NCBI RefSeq assembly: GCF_030386795.1
Contig: NZ_JANUQM010000016.1
Span: 1-64,000 of the forward strand
Source: Streptomyces sp. S.PNR 29
Lineage (GTDB): Bacteria; Actinomycetota; Actinomycetes; Streptomycetales; Streptomycetaceae
Direction: 5' to 3'
DNA length: 64,000 nt
In this document: positions 53,054 through 63,700 of the stretch, piece by piece
Layout: each line of letters begins with the position of its first letter
Position numbering within the stretch: the stretch's first letter is position 1
Translations under genes and position numbers: made by a program
The notes under the pieces: model-generated
The model's database searches: none
The model's input: the letters and a program-made list of their open reading frames with translations, nothing else
Told to the model about the DNA's origin: nothing

Positions 53054-54247
53054 TCAGCCGAGGCGGATGCCGAGGTCGGAGGCGACCGAGCGCATGTCGA
53101 GGAAGCTGCGGGCGACGAAGCGGGCCGCGTCCTCCGACGCGTCCATCCGCTGGAAAAGGTCCACCAGCGTCTGTTCGTGCTGCTCCCGGCTGCCCTCGCC
53201 GGCGGCGATGGCCATGACCACCTGCCCGAGCCGCTCCTCGACGTCGGCGAGGTCCAGCGAGCGGGGGAACTTGATGCTGAAGGTGTTGCGGTCGTAGTCG
53301 GCGTTCCGCTTCACCGACCGCACATGGCTGGCCGCGTTGAGCTTGTAGAACATGCAGTCCCAGTTCTTGAACGAGTAGTAGTTCAGAAGCGGGAAGAGGG
53401 TGCAGTGGGTCTCCAGCGGCGAGGACTGGTAGAGCCCCTTCGCGCGGAGTTCCTCGACGATCCGGTCCGGGTCGTAGTCGTGCCGCATGGCGATGAATGG
53501 GAAGACGATCTTCGGGAGGTTCTCGTCCTCGTCGAAGAGCAGCTCCTCCAGTTCACCGCCGAAGAGCGTGTCGGTCAGCCGCTCGCCGAACGTCTTGTAG
53601 AAGCCGCGGACGACTTCGCGGACGTTGGACTCCATGGTGAGGATCTGCTGCGGGTCGGCGCACAGGGCGATGTACGGGATCTTCTGCCGGTAGGCCATGA
53701 GGATGGCCCGCAGGACGAAGAACGTCCGGCAGGAGACGCAGGGCAGCTTCTCGTCGAGGTACTTGCCGGGCTTCTTGGGCGCGGGACGGTTGAACACCTC
53801 GCGCATCATCAGCTTGATGTTGTCGTCGTCGGCGTCCAGGACGAACGTCGCCGGGATCTTCTCCCGGGCCAGCGCGATGTTCTGCGCCGCGTGCACGCTC
53901 TCGAACGGGACGTCGAAGGTGAAGGCCAGGACCCGCTTGCCGTACTCGTTGACGAACTTGTCCAGCATGTAGGTGCTGTCCTTGCCGCCGCTGTACATGA
54001 ACAGGCAGTCGTACTCCCCGGCGGCGGGCGGCGCCTGCTGGAACTCGGTGAACACTTCGCTGGTGTAGCGGTAGTTGGTCAGGAGGTCCTCGGCGAAGTC
54101 CAGGTTGCAGAGGTTGCACACCTGCTGGTCGTCGAGGGTTATCCCCGGGTGGTCGGCCTTGAGCGAGCAGACCTTGCAGCTGGACACGGAACCCCCTGTG
54201 GAACCTGTGTGAGATCTTTTTCCGGTGTGGGCGGCGGAGTCGGTCAT
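53054..54247 (-). CDS. ATP-pyrophosphatase (adenine nucleotide alpha-hydrolase), candidate oxazole cyclodehydratase
   Basis: This 397-residue protein has the PP-loop MYSGGKDSTYML near residue 90, which activates a carbonyl oxygen by adenylation. It also has a C-x2-C...C-x2-C cysteine set at the N-terminus (CKVC and CNLC) and a later CVSC. The closest named family I recognise is the WbpG/PseA type N-acetyl sugar amidotransferase, but no sugar genes are near. It lies inside the PKS operon between the formylglycine starter and the KS-ACP gene, with ATGA overlap upstream. From memory, oxazolomycin and conglobatin loci carry related ATP-pyrophosphatases implicated in oxazole formation, so cyclodehydration of the N-formylglycyl beta-ketoacyl chain is the best guess. 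Amidation or thioamidation remains possible. Confidence 0.82.
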   Translation of the reverse strand: MTDSAAHTGKRSHTGSTGGSVSSCKVCSLKADHPGITLDDQQVCNLCNLDFAEDLLTNYRYTSEVFTEFQQAPPAAGEYDCLFMYSGGKDSTYMLDKFVNEYGKRVLAFTFDVPFESVHAAQNIALAREKIPATFVLDADDDNIKLMMREVFNRPAPKKPGKYLDEKLPCVSCRTFFVLRAILMAYRQKIPYIALCADPQQILTMESNVREVVRGFYKTFGERLTDTLFGGELEELLFDEDENLPKIVFPFIAMRHDYDPDRIVEELRAKGLYQSSPLETHCTLFPLLNYYSFKNWDCMFYKLNAASHVRSVKRNADYDRNTFSIKFPRSLDLADVEERLGQVVMAIAAGEGSREQHEQTLVDLFQRMDASEDAARFVARSFLDMRSVASDLGIRLG

Positions 54248-57200
54248 CCCCGCCCCTTCCTTCGGCTGCGCCGCTGGGCCAGCGCCGCGACGTCCCGGCC
54301 GCGCCGCTGCTGTCCGGCGGCGGGTGCGGTGTCGTCGGACAGGTGCGCGGCCATGGCCCGCACGGTCGGATGCCCGAACATGTCGAGCCGGGTGACGGGC
54401 CGGCCGAGCCGCTCCCGCAGCATCGCCGTCACCGAGGTGAGCCTGAGCGAATCGCCGCCCAGGTCGAAGAAGTTGTCCTCCGCGCCCACCCGGTCCACTC
54501 GGAGGACCTGGCACCAGACCTCGGCGATCCGGCGCTCCAGGTCGGTACGGACGTCCGCGCCGGCCCCCGCGGTCCTGGCCGGACGCGGCACCGGCAGCGC
54601 CTTGCGGTCGATCTTCCCGTTGGGCGTGAGCGGGAGCTCCGGCAGCACCACGACCGAGGCCGGGACCATGTAGGCGGGCAGTCCGTCCCGCAGCGCGGCC
54701 CGCAGGTCGGCGGGTTGTGGCAGCCCGGCCGAGCCGGTCACGTACGCCACCAGCCGGCGTTCGCCCGGCCGGTCCTCGCGGACCAGCGCCACGGCGGAGG
54801 TCACCTCGGGGATCCGCCGGAGCGCGGACTCCACCTCGCCCAGCTCGATCCGGTAGCCGTTCAGTTTGATCTGGCCGTCGATCCGCTCCAGGTACTCCAG
54901 GCGGCCGTCGGGCAGGTACCGCACCAGGTCCCCGGTGCGGTAGGCCCGGCCGGTGCCCCAGGGGGCGGTGACGAAGCGTTCGGCGGTCAGTTCGGGGCGG
55001 CCCAGGTAGCCGTCGGCGACGCCGTCGCCGGACAGGTACAGCTCGCCGGGGATACCGGGCGGGACGGGCATTCCCCGCTCGTCGAGGACGTGGCAGCGGG
55101 TGTTGCCGATCGGACGGCCGATGGTGACCGGCTCACCGGGCCGGACCCGGTCCACGGTCGACCAGATCGTGGTCTCGGTGGGGCCGTACATGTTGTACAG
55201 CTCCCCGACCAGGCCGGTCAGCCGGTCCGCCAGTTCGGCCGGCAGGGGCTCGCCGCCGCACAGTGCGCGCAGGCCGGGGTCGCCGGTCCAGCCCGCGGCG
55301 ATGAGCATCTGCCAGGTGGTGGGCGTGGCCTGCAGCACGGTCGGGCGGGTGCGCTCGATGCGCTCGCGCAGGGCGACGCCGTCGGCCGCCACCGGCGCGG
55401 GCAGCACCTCGACGGTCCCGCCGCGCACCAGGGGCAGGAACAGTTCCAGGCCGGCGATGTCGAAGCAGACCGTGGTGAGTGCCGACAACGAGTCCCGCGA
55501 GTCGAATCCGGGCCTGCGGGCCATCGTCCACAGGAAGTTGACCAGCGCCCGGTGCCCCACTTGCACGCCCTTGGGCAGTCCGGTGGACCCCGAGGTGTAG
55601 ATGACGTACGCGGCGGCGTCCGGCTCCGAGCGGTCCACGGGTGCGGCGGCCGGTTCCGGGGAGCCGGGCGCGGTGTGCGGGGCGACGGTCACGGGGGTGA
55701 CCGGGAAGGCCGTCAGCGTCCGGCCCAGAGCCTCGTCCGTCACCACGAGCCGGGCCCCGGAGTCCTCGATCATGTGGCCGATCCGGGCCGGCGGGTAGAT
55801 CGGGTCGATCGGCACGTACGCCGCCCCGGTCTTCATCACCGCGAGCAGTGCGACCAGCAGGTCCGGGGAGCGCTCCAGGAGGACGCCGACGAGGGAGCCT
55901 CGTCCCGCGCCCTGCTCGAGGAGGTGCCGGGCCAGCCGGTCGGCGGCCTGGTCCAGTTCGCCGTAGGTGAGTTCCCGGCCCTCGAACCGGACGGCGGGCC
56001 TGTCCGGGGCGGCGCAGGCCAGGTCGGAGACCAGCCGGCTCACGGTGCGCTCTGCCGGATAGTCCTCGGCCGTGTCGTTCCAGCGGTTCTGGACCAGCTC
56101 CCGTTCCCCGGGCGTGAGCAGCGGCACCTGCCCGAGCGGACGCCCCGGCTCGGCCGCCACGGTGTCCAGGAACAGCGCGAGGTGCTCGCCGAGCCAGCGC
56201 ACCTGATCGGCGGTCAGCTCTTCACCACCGTGGAACCGGACCGTGCCGTGGGCGTCGATCCGGATCGTCAACGGGCGGTCCGCGGGCCCCTCGTCGTCGC
56301 CGGGCAACCGGACGGCGACGGGCAGTCCCGCGCGAGCGGCGCCGGTCATGGACGGGTGGCGCAGCAGCAGGTCCCTGCGGTAGGGGGAGCGTCCCCGGAG
56401 CGCCGTGACCTCGGCGGCGACCAGCTCGGTGAGGCCGGGCAGTGTCCTGTCGAGGAGTCCCTCCGGGAGGCGGAGCGGCACCTCGGCCGCCAGCAGCCGG
56501 CCGGCCCCGGCGCTCGGGGCGGGCAGGGCGACGTCCCGCTCCCCGTCACGGGCGAGCCGGGCCAGGAAGGCCAGCACGGCGGCCAGGGCCGGCCACACCG
56601 GCTCGGTGGCCCCGCCGCGCAGGGCCGCGGGCAGCGCCACCGGGTCCGCGGGCCGGGTGACGCTTCCCAGCGCGCCGAACCTGGGCGCGAGGACGGGCTC
56701 CAGCGTGCCGAGGGTACGCAGCCACCGGGTCTCCTGACGGTGTGCCGCGCGGCCGGCCCGGGTCAGCTCGGCCACCTCGGCGTCGGTCAGGTGCGGGAAA
56801 CGGCCCGAGTGCCGTTCGGTCAGGGTCCCGGCCACGTCGAGCGGGTCGAGCCGCTCCCCCGTCAGATCGGCGAGGTGGGTGAGGCGGACGTCCCGGTCGC
56901 CGGTCGCCACGGTGAGGGCTTCCGCGGCGGCGTCGACGAGCGTTCCGGGTTCGGCGGGCGAGGGCCGGTCCAGGATCTCGACGGCCCGTACGGCGATCAG
57001 GGTGTCGCCGAGGGCCACCAGCGGGATCCCGAAGCCGTTGGGCCGCCGTCCGAACGACGTCGCCCGCACCAGGGCGTCCAGGTCCGCGGCGGGCTGACGC
57101 CAGTCGTACAGACCCGCCCGCGGTGGTCCGTCGTACTTGCCGTGGTAGGTGCGCAGGCCGAGGTCCTGCGGGGTGCGGGTGGCGGTGCCCGCCGCCAGCT

Positions 57201-57711
57201 CGTCCACCAGCTCACCGAAGGACTCGATGCCCGCGTCGAAGCAGGCGATGTCGAGGTCGTGCACGGTTGCCGCCGGATCGACCGGGACCGGGCGCTGCTT
57301 GAGGACGTCGCCGGTGTCGGCCTCGGCGGTCATCACGTGCCAGGTGACGCCGTGCTGTTTGTCTCCGTCCAGGATGGCCCAGCTGGTGGCGAACAGTCCG
57401 GCGTGCCGGGGCAGTGGGCCGTCGTGGAAGTTGACCGGCAGCCGGGCCGGCAGCGCCAGCACGTCGTCGGGGAGCATCCGCAGGTTGGCGATGCTGAACA
57501 GATAGTCGAAGCGCAGGGGCGCGAGCCGCTCGGCGAGGTCCGGCCCGAGGGGTACGGTCGCCAGCCCCTCGCCCTCGGCCCAGGCGATCAGGTCCGGGGC
57601 CGGGGACACCACGGCGGTGACCTCGTGCCCACGGGCCAGGAGCAGTCGGGTGCACTCGACGAGGAGGGCTTCCTCCCCCACCACCACACAGCTGAACGGC
57701 TCAGGGGTCAT
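54244..57711 (-). CDS. Starter NRPS: formyltransferase-(decayed C)-A(Gly)-T
   Basis: This 1155-residue loading protein has an N-terminal formyltransferase (about 1-290: NFHDGPLPRHAG with the Asn and His, and TWHVMTAEADTGD with the Asp), a partial condensation-like region without any HHxxxDG (about 300-545), an adenylation domain (about 555-1050; YTSGSTGLPKG, YGPTETTIW) and a carrier (NFFDLGGDSL, Ser near 1085). The pocket reads D-I-L-Q-L-G-M-I-W-K, a glycine code. It should load glycine and formylate its amine from formyl-tetrahydrofolate. The same idea is known in oxazolomycin (OzmO) and, without the C relic, in linear gramicidin (LgrA). Both ends overlap neighbouring genes by ATGA. Confidence 0.93.
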   Translation of the reverse strand: MTPEPFSCVVVGEEALLVECTRLLLARGHEVTAVVSPAPDLIAWAEGEGLATVPLGPDLAERLAPLRFDYLFSIANLRMLPDDVLALPARLPVNFHDGPLPRHAGLFATSWAILDGDKQHGVTWHVMTAEADTGDVLKQRPVPVDPAATVHDLDIACFDAGIESFGELVDELAAGTATRTPQDLGLRTYHGKYDGPPRAGLYDWRQPAADLDALVRATSFGRRPNGFGIPLVALGDTLIAVRAVEILDRPSPAEPGTLVDAAAEALTVATGDRDVRLTHLADLTGERLDPLDVAGTLTERHSGRFPHLTDAEVAELTRAGRAAHRQETRWLRTLGTLEPVLAPRFGALGSVTRPADPVALPAALRGGATEPVWPALAAVLAFLARLARDGERDVALPAPSAGAGRLLAAEVPLRLPEGLLDRTLPGLTELVAAEVTALRGRSPYRRDLLLRHPSMTGAARAGLPVAVRLPGDDEGPADRPLTIRIDAHGTVRFHGGEELTADQVRWLGEHLALFLDTVAAEPGRPLGQVPLLTPGERELVQNRWNDTAEDYPAERTVSRLVSDLACAAPDRPAVRFEGRELTYGELDQAADRLARHLLEQGAGRGSLVGVLLERSPDLLVALLAVMKTGAAYVPIDPIYPPARIGHMIEDSGARLVVTDEALGRTLTAFPVTPVTVAPHTAPGSPEPAAAPVDRSEPDAAAYVIYTSGSTGLPKGVQVGHRALVNFLWTMARRPGFDSRDSLSALTTVCFDIAGLELFLPLVRGGTVEVLPAPVAADGVALRERIERTRPTVLQATPTTWQMLIAAGWTGDPGLRALCGGEPLPAELADRLTGLVGELYNMYGPTETTIWSTVDRVRPGEPVTIGRPIGNTRCHVLDERGMPVPPGIPGELYLSGDGVADGYLGRPELTAERFVTAPWGTGRAYRTGDLVRYLPDGRLEYLERIDGQIKLNGYRIELGEVESALRRIPEVTSAVALVREDRPGERRLVAYVTGSAGLPQPADLRAALRDGLPAYMVPASVVVLPELPLTPNGKIDRKALPVPRPARTAGAGADVRTDLERRIAEVWCQVLRVDRVGAEDNFFDLGGDSLRLTSVTAMLRERLGRPVTRLDMFGHPTVRAMAAHLSDDTAPAAGQQRRGRDVAALAQRRSRRKGRG

Positions 57712-60700
57712 CGTCCGCCTCCTTCGGACTCCCCGCGCTGGGAGAGCAGTTGGGTCAGCAACTCGTCGACGGCCTCGTCGGACAGCTCGGCGACCAGGCG
57801 CTCCGCTTCGCCGGACACGGCGGCCTCGGGTTCCGGCGTGGCCGGCGCCGCCGGCTGCGGGACGGTCTCGGCGCGGAAGAAGTCGGCCAGCTGCCGGATG
57901 GTGATCCGCTCGAACAGCAGGGTCGCGGGCAGCGGGCCGTACACCGCCTCCAGGCCGCGTGTCAGTTCCAGCACCACCAGCGAGTCCACGCCGTAGTTCT
58001 CGAAGGTGAGGTCGGGGTCCAGCTGTTCCGGGGTCATCTCCAGGACCCGGGCGAACACCGACGTCACCTGCTCCAGCGCGTCGTCGTGGCCGGCGGGGGC
58101 CGTGGCCGTCGGCGCGGTACCGGCGCGCGGTTCCTGCGCCTCGGCGGTCACTGCCTGGTCCCGGTGCCCCTGGGGCACCAGGCCGTCGCTGACCGCCGCG
58201 ATCACGCTCTGGAAGGCCGGCCCCACCGAGGTCGTGGGCGAGCCGGTGCTGATGTCCCGGTAGCCGCACGCCGCCAGCACGTCCCGCCACTGCTGCTCGG
58301 ACGCCAGCGGCGAGCCGGGCATGCGGTGCTCCTGATCGCCGAACAGCCACCAGCCGGGCGTCAGGCCGAAGATCAGCGCCAGCTGGTGCAGCGGCCGCGT
58401 CCCCTCCGTGACGAGCAGCACGCCGCCGGTCCGCAGCAGCCGCTTGACCTGCGTCAGGGTGTCCGCCAGGGAGCGGGTGGCGTGCAGGACGTTGGTGCCG
58501 AGGACGATGTCGTGGTCGCCGGGTGTGAATCCCTGGTCCGCCGGGTCGGCCTCGATGTCGAGGACCTCGAACCGGGCGAAGGGGTGGTCGGCGCCGAACC
58601 GGGCCCGGGCCTTGCGGACGAAGGCCGCGGACACGTCGGTGAAGACGTACTCGACCGATTCGCCGTGCCGCGCCAGCGCGGCGAGCACGGCCGCGCTGGT
58701 GCCGCCCGTCCCGGCGCCGACCTCGAGCACCCGCACGGTGGTGCCGGGCGCGGCGGCCTTCCGGGCCTCGACCTGCTCGACGACGAGCCGGGCCACCTCG
58801 GCGTTGCAGCGGTCGGTGACCGGGTCGCCCCGGTAGACGGCTGCCACCCGGTCCGGTGTGCCGTCGGGGAAGAGGATCTCCATGGCGCCGCGGCGTCCGG
58901 TGAGCACGTCGGGCAGCGCGGTCAGGCAGTCCCGCAGCAGTCCGGCGACCGGCTCGACGCCGGGACGGCGGGCGATCAGCTCGTCCACCGCCCGGACCAC
59001 CTCGCTCTCCGGCTCCACCGGGCGGCCCGTGGGCTGGACCCAGTCGTCCCCGGTACGCAGGTGTCCGGCGGCGGCGAGCAGGTCGAGCTGCCGCTGGAAC
59101 AGGGCCGTGTGCTCCGGCACCACGCCCAGCCGGGCGGCGAGTGCGGCGCGGTCGTGCCGGCGTTCCGGCTGGGCGAACACGCCGGCCCGGTGCAGCACGG
59201 CCGCCAGCAGGCGTCCGGCCAGCTGCTCCGTCTCCGCCACCGCATGCTGATGCTCGGTCAGTTCGGGATCGGGCACGGGCGTACGGCCGAGCCGGACGGC
59301 GGGCAGCACGGGCGGGGCACCGCCGGGCAGCGCGACGAGCCGGTGGTCAGCGGCGACGCCCAGGTTATCCAGGATGTCCTGATCCGCGTCGAGGGCGAGC
59401 AGTTGGGGCAGTCCGGCGCCGAGCGCCCGCTCGACCACCGTCATGCCCTGCTCCGCCGTCAGGGGCCGGATACCGGCCGCCGCGACACGGCGCAGCACCC
59501 GCTGACGGTGCTCGTCGCCGCCCGCGTGCCAGTAGCCCAGGTTGAGCACTCGCACCGGGAAGGGCAGGTCACGTGCGGCGTGCAGGGCGTAGGCGTCCGC
59601 GAACGTGCAGCCCGCCGCGTAGCCCGCCTGGCCGTGGTTGCCCTCGAAGGCGACCCCGGAGGAGTAGAACAGCACGAAGTCCAGGGCCTCGTCGCGCACG
59701 GCGTGCAGCAGGCTCCAGGTGGTGTCGGTCTTGGATTCCAGCGCCGAACGCAGCTCTGCCTCCGGCAGCTCCCGCACGACCCGGTTGACCAGGACCATCG
59801 CGGCGTTGATCACGCCGTGCAGGGCACCGAACTCCCGTTTGGCCAGGGCGACGGCCTCGGCCAGGGCGGCCGGATCCGTGGCGTCCAGGGAGAGGTGACG
59901 CACCTCGGCACCCGCCGCCTCCCACTCGGCGATCTGCTCACGCCGGGGCCCATCGAGCGGGGAGCGCCCCACGACCACCAGCTTGGCCCGGTAGGTGCCG
60001 GCGAGGTGGCGGCAGGTGTCCCGGCCGACGGCGCCCAGACCGCCGACCACCAGGTAGACGCCGCCGGGCCGGAACACGGGCGGTGCCTGCGGGAGTTCGA
60101 CCCGCTCCAGTGTCCGGACCCGCCGTACGCCGGCCCGCAGGGACACCGGCACGGTGCGGGCCGGGAACGGCTCGGCGGCCACCGCGGCGGCCGCGTCGGC
60201 GGCCTCGGCCAGCCGTACGTCGACCAGGGCGACCCGGAGGTTCGGGAACTCCTTCGCCACCACCATCGCGGCTCCGGCGAGCCCGGCCTGCCACGGCGCG
60301 GAGGCGTCGTCCGCGGCGAGCGGATACGCGTCCGCGGTCACGACCTTCAGCCGGAGCGGCCGGTCGAGCAGGCCGTGCCGGTCCAGGGCGCGGACCAGGC
60401 GGTAGAAGGAGACCACCCCGCGGTCCATCACCGCCCGCACGCCCGCGCGGTCGGCCGGTTCCTGCTCCACGGCGGCGCCGACGAAGTAGATCAGGTCGGG
60501 TGCGGCCGTTCCCAGCGCCCGGTCCAACTCGGCGTCGGTGAGGCCGCCCCGGCCGACGGCGAGCGGGCGCACCTCCGCGTCCGGGTGCGCCGCGGCCACG
60601 CTCAGGGCCGGTTCGGCGTCCGGCCGCGCCGCGACGAGCAGCACCCGGCGGGCGGGCTCGGCGGTGTCCTCGGCCGGCGACGGGGTCCAGGCGGGTCGGT

Positions 60701-63700
60701 AGGCCGCCACGGTCGCCGGGAGCGGCGGCTTCGCCTCGCGGTACACCAGGTTGGTGAACCGCACGCGCACCGCACCCGTGTCGTCGACAAGCAGCACGTC
60801 GCAGCGGTCGTTCCCGGTCTCCCGGATGTGGGACCACCCGCTCGCCGGAACCGGCCCGAAGACCTCGACCCGGTCGGCCGCGAAGGGCAGCAGCGGCCGG
60901 GCTCCCGGCCCCCGGCGCCGGACCAGCAGCGCCGCGACGGTGTGCAGAGCCGCGTCCAGGACTCCCGGGTGCAGCCGGTGCGAGGTGTCCTCGGTGACCG
61001 GGCCCAGCCTGCCGAGGGCCTCGCCCTCGCCGGTCCAGACCTGCTGGACGCGGCGGAAGAACGGCCCGTACGGCAGGCCCTGTTCTTCGAGCAGCCGGTA
61101 GAAGGCCGTGTGGCCGGGGCCCTCGTCCAGGCGAGCCCGCAGCGCGGGGACGTCGACGGCGCAGGGCGCGGGCGGAGCGTCGATCAGACGTCCGCACGAA
61201 CGGACGGTGTCGTCGTCGCCGAGGACCTCGTAGCGGTCGCCGTCGAAGCGGACCGACACGCCGGCGCCGGCGCCGGTGACCGCCAGCGGCGCGATCCAGC
61301 GCACGTCGGCGAAGGACGGCCCGGCCTGCTCGCCGCGGGCTTCGGCGACGAGGTCGAGATGCCCGACGCCGGGCAGGATCGCGCGGCCCTCGACGACATG
61401 GTCCCGGAGCACCGGCGCGGTGGCCGCGAGGGTGCGCCGCCACGGCGCTCGGGCGCCGTCCGGAGCCGCCGGTGCGGGCCCCAGGTCCAGCCAGTGCCGG
61501 GCGCGCTCGAACGGATACGTCGGCAGCGGTACGCGGCGCCGCACGCCCGGCCGGCCCCGGTCCATCAGGTCCCAGTCGACGGCGACGCCGGACACCCACA
61601 GCCGACCGAGCAGGTCGTCGTTCCCGGAGCGGATCTGAGCGGTCAGGAAGTCATCGCCGCCGACGCTGTCGCTGAACAGGCCCGCGAGGGGCGGGTGGGA
61701 GGTGACCCGGCCCCGGTGCAGCCACTGCCCGTCCTCGCCGCGTCCGACGGCGGCGAGCCGGGACGCCGCCTCGGCGATGTCGGTGGCGACGAACGCCAGG
61801 CGCTCGGCCATCGGCTCGCGGCCCACCCGCAGGGTGTGGGCGACGTCGGCGAGCCGCAGGGGCGGATCGGCCGGGGTGTCCAGTGCCCGGCCGAGTGCGG
61901 CCGCGTAGTCGCGCAGCCGCTTCTCGTCGCGGGCGGAGAGCACGATCAGCTCGGGAGCCGGTGGCGCCTCGGGCTCGGCCGGGGCCGGCTCGGGTGCGAC
62001 GTATTCCTCCAGGATGACGTGCGCGTTGGTACCGCCGGCCCCGAAGGAGCTGACCGCCGCGCGGCGTGGCAGCGGACGCCCGTCGGGGTCGTACGGCCGG
62101 GGCCAGGGAGCCGTCTCCCGCTGGACGGTGAACGGTGACCGGGTGAAGTCGATGGCCGGGTTCGGCTCGTCGGCGTGCAGGGTGGGCAGCAGCGTGGCGT
62201 GCCGCAGCTGGAGCACCGCCTTGGTGAGCCCGGCGATGCCGGCCGCGCCCTCCAGGTGGCCGATGGCGCTCTTCACCGAACCCAGGGCGCAGAAGCCGGT
62301 GTCGGAGGTGTGCCGGGCGAAGGCCTGGGCCAGGGCGGTGTGCTCGATCGGGTCGCCGAGGGCGGTTCCGGTGCCGTGCGCCTCGACACAGCCGATGGTG
62401 CGGGCGCTGATGCCGGCGGCGGCCAGCGCCTGCTCCACGAGAGCCTGCTGGGCGTGCGGGTTGGGCACGGTGAACCCGCTGGTCCGGCCGCCGTGGTTGA
62501 CGGCGGTCGCCCTGATCACCGCGTGCACGGTGTCCCCGTCCCGGACCGCCTCGGAGAGCCGTTTGAGGACGACGGCGCCGACGCCCTCGCCGGGCACATA
62601 GCCGCTGCCGCCCGCGCCGAAGGCCCGGCAGCGGCCGTCGGCGGAGAGCATCGTCTTGCGGCTGAGGTGCACGTACTTGTCCGGGTGCACGGCCACGTTG
62701 ACGCCGCCCGCGACGGCGTAGCCGCATTCGCCGCGGCGGATGCTCTCGCAGGCCTGGTGGACCGCCACCAGGGACGCCGAGCAGGCGGTGTCCACGACCA
62801 CGCTGGGCCCGCGGAAGTCGCCGAAGTAGGAGACCTGGTTGGCGATCGAGGACCGGTTGGCGAGGACCACCTGATGGTTGCCGCGTGCGGACTCGGTGGC
62901 CGCCAGCACGGCGTAGTCGTCCCACATGACGCCGACGAACACGCCGACGTCGCGTCCCTGGCCGCCGAACCGGGGCGCGGGGAGGCGGGACGGCGGGTAC
63001 CCCGCGTTCTCCAGCGCGGACCAGGCGGTCTCCAGGAAGAGACGCTCCTGCGGGTCCATGGAGCGGGCCTGCATCGGCGAGATCTGGAAGAACAGCGAGT
63101 CGAAGGCGTCCACGTCGGACAGGAAGCCGCCCCAGCGGCTGTAGCTGCGGCCCGCGGCGGTGGGATCGGGGTCGAAGAGGGCCTCGGCGTCCCACCGGTC
63201 GGCGGGGACCTCGGTCACGCAGTCGCGTCCGGCGGCGAGATTGCGCCAGAACTCGTCCAGGTCGCGGGCCTGCGGATAGCGCCCGCTGATGCCGATGACC
63301 GCGATGGGCTCGTCGGCGGCCCCGGGCGGCGGTGCAGTCGGACGCGCGGCGGCCGGTGCCGCGGAGACGGAGGCCTCCGGGGCCGGTGCCTGTGCGGCGG
63401 GTGGCTCGGTCCGCCGTGTGTCGCCCGGCCCCGGGAACAGGCGGGCGACGGCGTCGGGGTGCTCCGCGAGCAGGTGGTCGGCGAGCTCGTCCACCGTCCG
63501 GTACTCGAAGAACACCGTCCCCCTGAGCCCGGGAAAGTCCCGGCCCAGCACCGTGTTGGACTCCATGATCAGCACCGAGTCCAGGCCGTAGTCGTCCAGC
63601 GCGACCCGGCTGTCCAGCCGGCCCACCGGAAGCTTGAGCACGCCGGACAGGATGCCGCGCAGATGCTCGACGAGCTGGGCCCGCCGGCCGTCCACGGCCG

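Noticed and set aside
53054..54247. N-acetyl sugar amidotransferase for surface polysaccharide
   Set aside because: The family resemblance is real, but the gene overlaps PKS/NRPS genes and no nonulosonate or sugar genes occur nearby.
59590..59660. KR with Tyr-Ala-Ala-Gly-Cys in place of the usual Tyr-x-x-x-Asn, suspected inactive
   Set aside because: From memory this variant is common in active trans-AT KRs; the Ser and Tyr are present.
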